A stretch of 17,435 nucleotides of DNA, from contig JABZJV010000013.1 in the NCBI GenBank assembly GCA_015257605.1, positions 1 through 17,435 on the forward strand, read 5' to 3'. Source of the DNA: Nanosynbacter sp. (GTDB lineage Bacteria > Patescibacteriota > Saccharimonadia > Saccharimonadales > Saccharimonadaceae). The position numbers and the translations under genes were made by a program. Each line of letters begins with the position of its first letter. The first letter of the stretch is position 1. This document shows, one piece after another, positions 12,989 to 17,435 of the stretch. Under the pieces are notes generated by a model. It had not been told where the DNA came from and searched no databases. It was given only the letters and a program-made list of their open reading frames with translations.

Positions 12989-13010
12989 TTGCTATTGCGT
13001 GTAATAGCAA
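12989..13010. promoter_or_regulatory. Perfect 8-bp palindrome between divergent membrane-protein genes
   Basis: TTGCTATT (12989-12996) and AATAGCAA (13003-13010) are exact reverse complements around a 6-nt spacer. The element lies 5 bp upstream of the PEGA gene -10 and about 8 bp upstream of the candidate -10 (TATGAT, 13018-13023) of the opposite gene, covering both -35 regions. A dimeric regulator bound here would affect both genes. Confidence 0.5.
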
Positions 13011-13065
13011 ATTAGGCTATGATAATAGTTAAGCACGAGTAGTATCGCAAACATAGGTAAGGGAA

Positions 13066-14121
13066 ATGACAAACAACAACATAACCATCAAGGGTAATGT
13101 CTACGACGCCGAAACTGGCAATATTCTCGATGCCCAGCGATCGGCACGCACGCCAGCAGCCGCGGCTAGCAATTTTCATAGCGGCACCCAAAAATCCCAC
13201 ACTCTGCAGCGCAAATATATCAAGAAACAACCGCGTACCATTGATTCAGTAGCGCCAGTGCGAGCCGCCACCACAGCGGGTATTAAAGAAAATTCTGCCG
13301 TTCGCAGTTCGCAGCGCTTAGCGGCCGAGCGCAGTACGCCGCCGCAAATCATTCGCCGCAGCAAGAGAACTCGCCGCGTCCAAGATATCCGCCGATCGTC
13401 TAATATTGCGCATTTTGCCAAAGCTATAACTACTACCAAGCCGTCCGTCAAGCATCCAGCCACCCCAGAAACACCAGACATAGCGCCTACCACCAATCAG
13501 CTTGAACAGACTGCTCGCCAGCGACAAGCAATCATCAAGCAGCAGCAAACGCGCAGCGTCTTGCCATCGCAAGTTATCAAGCAGCAAGCCATTCAGGAAG
13601 CTACCGACAAGATGTTGACGCGCCAACAGCGCAAAGAAGTCAAGCCAGCAAAAAATACCTCGCTTTGGCGCCGCCTGGTTAGCGTTGGCAGCACAGCTAT
13701 AGCTGTCCTACTGCTAGGCGCCTACTTCACATATATCAATATGCCCGCTTTGAGCACCCGTATAGCCGCCTCGCAGGCTGGTATTAACGCTTCTTATCCG
13801 AATTATCAGCCGTCTGGCTATAGCCTCAACGGTCCAGTTGCTTACCAGCAGGGCAGCGTAATCATGAAGTTTGCCGCTAACGGCAGCAACGAGAATTTCA
13901 CCTTAGCGCAAACTCGCTCCGAATGGGACTCATCGGCCGTGCTCGAAAATTACATCAAGCCGAAATCTCATGATAAGTACACCACGACCGCTGCCAATGG
14001 CCTAACCATCTATTCCTACGGTACTCATGCCGCTTGGGTTAATGCTGGTATTCTTTACACCGTCGACGGCAACGCCGAGCTAGCGCCAGAACAGATCCAA
14101 AAGATAGCCGCCAGTTTGTAA
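13066..14121 (+). CDS. Single-pass membrane protein with DUF4367-like outer domain
   Basis: A 351-residue protein. Residues 1-200 form a basic, low-complexity cytoplasmic region rich in Arg, Gln, Thr and Ala, with a Q-rich helical stretch near 145-185. Residues 204-224 are a membrane helix. The outer domain (about 235-351) has features like DUF4367: Q-P-S-G-Y-S-L near 248, a strand V-I-M-K-F, I-Y-S-Y-G-T-H-A-A-W-V-N-A-G-I-L-Y, and a final helix P-E-Q-I-Q-K-I-A. DUF4367 domains occur in anti-sigma-like and sporulation proteins of Firmicutes; the match here is by eye and moderate. A candidate -10 (TATGAT at 13018-13023) gives a leader of about 35 nt, with AAGGG very close to the ATG. It probably pairs functionally with the divergent PEGA protein. 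Confidence 0.65.
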   Translation: MTNNNITIKGNVYDAETGNILDAQRSARTPAAAASNFHSGTQKSHTLQRKYIKKQPRTIDSVAPVRAATTAGIKENSAVRSSQRLAAERSTPPQIIRRSKRTRRVQDIRRSSNIAHFAKAITTTKPSVKHPATPETPDIAPTTNQLEQTARQRQAIIKQQQTRSVLPSQVIKQQAIQEATDKMLTRQQRKEVKPAKNTSLWRRLVSVGSTAIAVLLLGAYFTYINMPALSTRIAASQAGINASYPNYQPSGYSLNGPVAYQQGSVIMKFAANGSNENFTLAQTRSEWDSSAVLENYIKPKSHDKYTTTAANGLTIYSYGTHAAWVNAGILYTVDGNAELAPEQIQKIAASL

Positions 14122-14138
14122 TTTATGCATATTTGTGG

Positions 14139-14213
14139 TATAATATAAAGATAGGCCTTGTTTTTGGCGATATGGAGATAACTCTTAACTTTTGCACCTG
14201 CCGGGTGCTTTTT
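14139..14213 (+). ncRNA. Possible ~60-nt RNA: extended -10 promoter followed by a terminator
   Basis: TATAAT at 14139-14144 with TGG before it predicts a start near 14151. A hairpin GCACC/GGTGC (14194-14198 with 14204-14208) and five T residues (14209-14213) follow about 45 nt later, giving a short independent transcript with no convincing reading frame. Alternatively the hairpin simply terminates the preceding membrane-protein gene, or attenuates transcription into gltX. No known RNA family is recognised. Confidence 0.4.
14194..14213 (+). terminator. Intrinsic terminator before the gltX operon
   Basis: A 5-bp GC-rich stem (GCACC/GGTGC) with a 5-nt loop is followed by TTTTT at 14209-14213. 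The T-run leads directly into TGC-TATAAT, the extended -10 of the next gene, so the terminator and the promoter nearly coincide. Confidence 0.6.
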
Positions 14214-14227
14214 GCTATAATTAGGCC

Positions 14228-14476
14228 ATGGGCGACGACAAAAATTACACCAACGTCATTCTTGAAGAAATCCGTTCGCAGATGCGCGCGGTATTAGAGA
14301 TTGTATCAAACCAACCAACACGCGAGGAATTCAATAATTTACGCGAGGAGTTCGATAGCCTCAAGACCGACGTCAGAACCATCAAACGAGCTGTCGTTGA
14401 TAACGACAAAACCACTCGGCACGAGCTAGAATTACTTGACTGGCGCGTCACCAAACTAGAAGAGAGTGTCTCATGA
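14228..14476 (+). CDS. Small coiled-coil protein coupled to gltX
   Basis: An 82-residue, almost wholly helical and charged protein. Heptad-like spacing of Leu, Ile and Val across the sequence (Y-T-N-V-I-L-E-E-I-R-S-Q-M, then F-N-N-L-R-E-E-F-D-S-L, then L-D-W-R-V-T-K-L-E) indicates a coiled coil, probably an oligomer. Similar short proteins of unknown function occur in many bacteria. The start is firm: TGC-TATAAT at 14213-14221 leaves a 6-nt gap, a leaderless start. Its stop overlaps the gltX start codon in an ATGA arrangement, so gltX translation is likely coupled to it. Whether it acts on GltX is unknown. Confidence 0.75.
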   Translation: MGDDKNYTNVILEEIRSQMRAVLEIVSNQPTREEFNNLREEFDSLKTDVRTIKRAVVDNDKTTRHELELLDWRVTKLEESVS

Positions 14477-15945
14477 CCACGCGTACTCGCTTCGCGCCTA
14501 GCCCAACTGGCTATATGCACGTCGGCGGTATGCGTACCGCGCTGTTTGCTTGGCTCATCGCCCGGCAGTCAAATGGAAAATTCATCCTGCGCATAGAAGA
14601 TACCGACCAAAAAAGGGAAGTATCTGGCAGCGTAGCGCATATTTATGAATGCTTAAGGTGGCTCGACCTTATACCAGACGAAGGTCCCGGCAATTTTGGC
14701 GGTGAATTTGGACCGTACAAGCAATCAGAGAGACTTGATATTTACCGGAAATATGCGCAAAAACTCATTGATGCTGGCCGCGCTTATGCCGATCCGTATA
14801 CACCGGAGCAACTAGACGCTTTTCGCGAAGAAGCCAAAGCCCATAAAAAGCCTTTTTTGTACCGTGATTACCGTCCGGAAAACCCGCCAACCTGGGATGG
14901 CAGCCAGCCGCTGCGCTTTCGTTCAGAGCCGAAAGCTTACACCTGGCACGACGAAGTCATGGGCGAAATGCACGCCGGCCCAGAGGTAATTGATGATTTT
15001 ATATTAATCAAATCCGACAGCTTTCCGACGTACAACTTTGCGCACATTGTCGATGACGCCAAAATGGGAATCACCCACGTTATCCGCGGACAAGAATTCC
15101 TTGCCAGCACGCCCAAATACCTTAATCTCTACGATGCGCTGGGTATACCCCGGCCGATATTCGCCTCGGTACCGCCGATCATGAACGAGCAGGGCAATAA
15201 GAAATTGTCCAAACGTGACGGCGCCAAAGATATCCTAGCCTACAGAGAAGAGGGCTATCTGCCAGACGCCATGCTCAATTTCCTCGCCAGCCTGGGATGG
15301 AACGACGGCACCGAACAGGAAGTTTTCACCAGAGACGAATTGATCGAAAAGTTCAGCTTGAAACGCGTCCAAAAATCAGGCGCGCGATTTGATGAAAAAC
15401 GCTTGTTATGGCTTAACGGCGCTCATATACGCAATATTCCTGTCGATAAGCTTTACGAGTACGTGTCGCCATGGGATAATAACCCGCAAAAAGACGGGGG
15501 ACAGACTGGTTTCTGGCCGGAATCTGCTTACGCTCCAAATATAACTAAGGAGTACCGCATGAAGGTGCTGGCTTTAGCGCAAGACCGTCTGAAAATGTTT
15601 GAAGATTTACGCGGATTTGGCTACTTTTTCGCGGAGCCTGAAATTAACCTGGAACTTATTGACGGCAATAAACAGCTAAAGAAACTGTCTGACAGCGAGC
15701 GACGCGAACTTTTAGAAACCGCCCGCGCTGAGCTCGCCAAACTCGCCGACTGGACGCCAGAATCAATCCAAAATTGCCTAAACGAACTATTGGAAACTAC
15801 CAGCCAAAAGCCTGGCATCCTCTTCAGTCTGATCCGCATCGCCGTCACCTGGGCGCCGTTCAGCCCGCAGCTGAACGATACGCTGGCACTGATTGGCCGC
15901 GAGCGCACGCTAGCGCGATTACAGAGCTTTCTGAGTATCAACTAG
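14473..15945 (+). CDS. gltX: Glutamate--tRNA ligase
   Basis: A class I aminoacyl-tRNA synthetase that charges tRNA-Glu in the cytoplasm. The 490-residue length is normal. Visible motifs are F-A-P-S-P-T-G-Y-M-H-V-G-G (7-19), in which the HIGH signature is H-V-G-G; R-I-E-D-T-D (40-45); P-T-Y-N-F-A-H-I-V-D-D (185-195); R-G-Q-E-F-L-A-S-T-P near 205; and the KMSKS signature as K-L-S-K-R (244-248). The C-terminal anticodon-binding helices end in G-R-E-R-T-L-A-R-L. The cysteines of the zinc-binding type are absent near residue 105. Many CPR genomes lack GlnRS and use a non-discriminating GltX with GatCAB. That cannot be decided from this sequence. It is translated from an overlapping start, probably only on the upstream gene's leaderless mRNA. 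Confidence 0.97.
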   Translation: MTTRTRFAPSPTGYMHVGGMRTALFAWLIARQSNGKFILRIEDTDQKREVSGSVAHIYECLRWLDLIPDEGPGNFGGEFGPYKQSERLDIYRKYAQKLIDAGRAYADPYTPEQLDAFREEAKAHKKPFLYRDYRPENPPTWDGSQPLRFRSEPKAYTWHDEVMGEMHAGPEVIDDFILIKSDSFPTYNFAHIVDDAKMGITHVIRGQEFLASTPKYLNLYDALGIPRPIFASVPPIMNEQGNKKLSKRDGAKDILAYREEGYLPDAMLNFLASLGWNDGTEQEVFTRDELIEKFSLKRVQKSGARFDEKRLLWLNGAHIRNIPVDKLYEYVSPWDNNPQKDGGQTGFWPESAYAPNITKEYRMKVLALAQDRLKMFEDLRGFGYFFAEPEINLELIDGNKQLKKLSDSERRELLETARAELAKLADWTPESIQNCLNELLETTSQKPGILFSLIRIAVTWAPFSPQLNDTLALIGRERTLARLQSFLSIN

Positions 15946-15951
15946 CAGTAT

Positions 15952-15970
15952 AAGAATTGCAATAATTCTT
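15952..15970. terminator. Weak AT-rich hairpin between convergent genes
   Basis: AAGAATT (15952-15958) and AATTCTT (15964-15970) form a perfect 7-bp stem with a 5-nt loop, followed by AATTTT in the gltX direction. The stem is AT-rich and the T-run short. It lies between the convergent ends of gltX and the next gene and may end both transcripts. Confidence 0.4.
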
Positions 15971-15976
15971 AATTTT

Positions 15977-17203
15977 CTACCCCAGCACACCATCTAACTG
16001 ATACGTCACTCGCTTTTTTCTCATATTACCATCAACATAAGTTACATCTTCGTACAGTTTTTCGGATAAATAATTCTCAGAAAGTTTAGTCTTTAATATC
16101 CTAATAGCCTTATGAACTACCGACCTTATAGCTTCTTGTACGAGCTTCGCATCTGCTGTCCTTTCATCGCTTCCAGCGATAAATGAACTGTACTCTAGCC
16201 CTTCTTTTTCTGCAAACGCCCGACACATATCCTCGATGGTCATTGGTTTTTTGCTCCGTCCTAAAATACCAATTATTACTGGATACAAAGCTTTCTCGCT
16301 ACGTCCTTCAGGATCTGACTCGATTGAAAATGCCGCTCCACCATCTGTATATTCAATAATTTGCAATCCCCAATCGGTCAGCTGCGCTACTACTGGATCT
16401 GCAGACTCTTCAACAGGCGAACATAAGCCTTTTATTAAGTCTTCTTTTTCTGAATAGGAGGGTCGCCCACATTGAAGAACCGAAGTTGGCATATCTGTAG
16501 TCACATGACTGCAACCTGGATCACCACTATACAACGTATGATTACTATCAGCTACCTGTCTGCGAGGTAACGAGGTAAGCTTCTCCGGTTTCTTTGGCCT
16601 TTTCGGTTTTTCTGACTTTTCTGGTTTTTTCAGTTTCTTCGGCGGCTCTGGCTCTGTAGATGACTCGGTGGATTCTGTTAAATCAACCGAGGATACTTTT
16701 GACAGATCAGATCCCATTATCGCATCGCTAACTGCACCATTTTCGCTAGCTGGCCGCCACGCCCAAGACTCAACTCGCGTGTCAGGATCGTAATGATAGA
16801 CAACGTTCGGATCATTCTCTGCTTGCTCGATCCACCGATTAAATCCCGCTCTATAACGCAAACCAAATACTTCTGGGTTGCGCTCCATATAACTATCAAT
16901 TACCTGCCAAATTACAGAATGACCTTTATGAGCTTTTAGAAAGACAACTATTGCATTACCGAATTCATCATATATCTCGCCAGACTCCTGCCGTTCTCGA
17001 TCGGCAGCGGCTATTTCTCGCTCACGCCTCAGCTTATCAGCTCTACCTGCGAGATCTCCTAGCTTTTTTGTAAGATTAGCGTCATCCAAAACCTCTAGCT
17101 CTGTCGCTGCTAGCTCACTGAGCTCTCTTCGTATGTGGCCAAAATCATCACCAGCTTTTCTCACATAAACTCCATTTCTTAATTTTAATGCAAAATTGTT
17201 CAA
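15977..17203 (-). CDS. Unrecognised multidomain protein with KP-rich basic linker
   Basis: A protein of up to 408 residues that I do not recognise. Order: a charged coiled-coil stretch (about 20-75), a compact region (77-150) with aromatic and aliphatic spacing like a winged helix (G-H-S-V-I-W-Q-V-I-D-S-Y, then V-Y-H-Y-D-P-D-T), an acidic Ser/Thr stretch, a linker of alternating Lys, Pro and Glu (186-209), a Cys-containing segment (C231, C245, C261), and a C-terminal region (267-408) with a possible second winged-helix pattern (P-M-T-I-E-D-M, I-R-S-V-V-H-K-A-I-R-I-L, V-T-Y-Q-L). A DNA-binding role is inferred, not shown. The longest frame starts at TTG (17201-17203). A GTG at 17162-17164 has GGAG 5 nt upstream and may be the real start. 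It has no signal peptide or membrane helix. Confidence 0.7.
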   Translation of the reverse strand: MNNFALKLRNGVYVRKAGDDFGHIRRELSELAATELEVLDDANLTKKLGDLAGRADKLRREREIAAADRERQESGEIYDEFGNAIVVFLKAHKGHSVIWQVIDSYMERNPEVFGLRYRAGFNRWIEQAENDPNVVYHYDPDTRVESWAWRPASENGAVSDAIMGSDLSKVSSVDLTESTESSTEPEPPKKLKKPEKSEKPKRPKKPEKLTSLPRRQVADSNHTLYSGDPGCSHVTTDMPTSVLQCGRPSYSEKEDLIKGLCSPVEESADPVVAQLTDWGLQIIEYTDGGAAFSIESDPEGRSEKALYPVIIGILGRSKKPMTIEDMCRAFAEKEGLEYSSFIAGSDERTADAKLVQEAIRSVVHKAIRILKTKLSENYLSEKLYEDVTYVDGNMRKKRVTYQLDGVLG

Positions 17204-17283
17204 TCTGTACTACAAGGATCCTACTAGTCTAAGCGTCCCTTTCTAATAATTTACTACTTAAATCCTCGTTTTAGCCAAAAATT

Positions 17284-17412
17284 CTACTGATTATTTTGAT
17301 TATTAAGTTCTCGACGCTCGCTTGGAGTCATGCCACCCCAGATATCATCGTCTGTTAAATTTTAGCATCTGTAGCGAACTGCGCAAACCATAACCAATTC
17401 ATGCCAATTATG
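17284..17412 (-). pseudogene. Decayed fragment with WhiB-like motifs
   Basis: Between in-frame stops on the minus strand, one reading frame contains C-A-V-R-Y-R-C (codons 17365-17385), then a TAA stop, then D-D-I-W-G-G-M-T-P-S-E-R-R-E-L and a terminal stop at 17284-17286. WhiB-family iron-sulfur regulators of Actinobacteria have a C-P-V-R-x-x-C pair of cluster ligands followed by a G-(I/V)-W-G-G-x-T-x-x-E-R-R segment. Here the order and frame agree, but the spacing is about six residues shorter than usual, the preceding Cys is not seen, there is no start codon, and a stop interrupts it. The upstream part would collide with the promoter of the rightward gene. This is best read as a gene remnant. 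The match is by eye. Confidence 0.4.
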
Positions 17413-17428
17413 CTATAATTTTACCGAG

Positions 17429-17435
17429 ATGCAAA
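17429..17435 (+). CDS. Start of a rightward gene cut by the window edge
   Basis: Only ATG-CAA and one further base are visible. The start is proposed because TATAAT at 17414-17419, with TGC before it (extended -10), lies 9 nt upstream, close to the leaderless geometry of other genes here. No function can be given. Confidence 0.35.

Noticed and set aside
14172..14230. Short peptide reading frame starting ATG-GAG within the possible small RNA
   Set aside because: The frame runs through the terminator and into the next gene out of phase, and there is no ribosome site at a useful distance.

Overview
The window looks like a piece of a small-genome Candidate Phyla Radiation bacterium, most likely a Saccharibacteria (TM7) lineage. 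This is inferred from gene content and style, not from a marker-gene match. Supporting signs are very compact genes in alternating orientation, many promoters whose -10 box lies only 6-7 nt before the start codon (leaderless mRNAs), a surface protein with paired-cysteine 33-residue repeats and an LPKTG anchor, a sortase with a long cytoplasmic tail, and several glycosyltransferases. The standard genetic code fits all the genes.

Layout. 1-601: the start of a leftward gene cut by the edge, then smpB (trans-translation). 641-4756: an envelope block with two GT4 glycosyltransferases, an alpha/beta hydrolase and a GT2 glycosyltransferase. The hydrolase and GT2 genes diverge from overlapping -10 boxes. 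4800-5265: an unusually structured segment holding a 74-residue membrane protein with a perfect 12-bp inverted repeat in its coding region, a ~120-nt hairpin-rich leader, and a long imperfect hairpin downstream. 5298-8601: exodeoxyribonuclease III, a P/Q/Y-tailed membrane protein, a two-helix membrane protein, and a ribokinase-fold protein resembling NAD(P)H-hydrate dehydratase but without its catalytic motif.

8600-11509: a surface-display module. It holds an LPKTG protein with its own strong promoter, leader and terminator, a tRNA-Leu(CAA), and a divergently transcribed sortase. 11520-14121: a PEGA-domain membrane protein and a divergent membrane protein with a DUF4367-like outer domain, sharing a short intergenic region with an 8-bp palindrome. 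14139-15970: a possible ~60-nt RNA, a small coiled-coil protein and gltX, the last two overlapping by 4 bp. 15977-17435: an unrecognised basic-linker protein, a decayed fragment with WhiB-like motifs, and the start of a rightward gene cut by the edge.

How it works together. Most of the window concerns the cell surface: glycolipid or polysaccharide synthesis, sortase anchoring, and single-pass membrane proteins with outer domains. This suits an epibiotic cell. Housekeeping genes (smpB, exoA, tRNA-Leu, gltX) are scattered among them. Two expression modes can be read directly: leaderless starts for most genes, and a TTGACA promoter with a structured leader and strong Shine-Dalgarno for the LPKTG protein and the 74-residue membrane protein.
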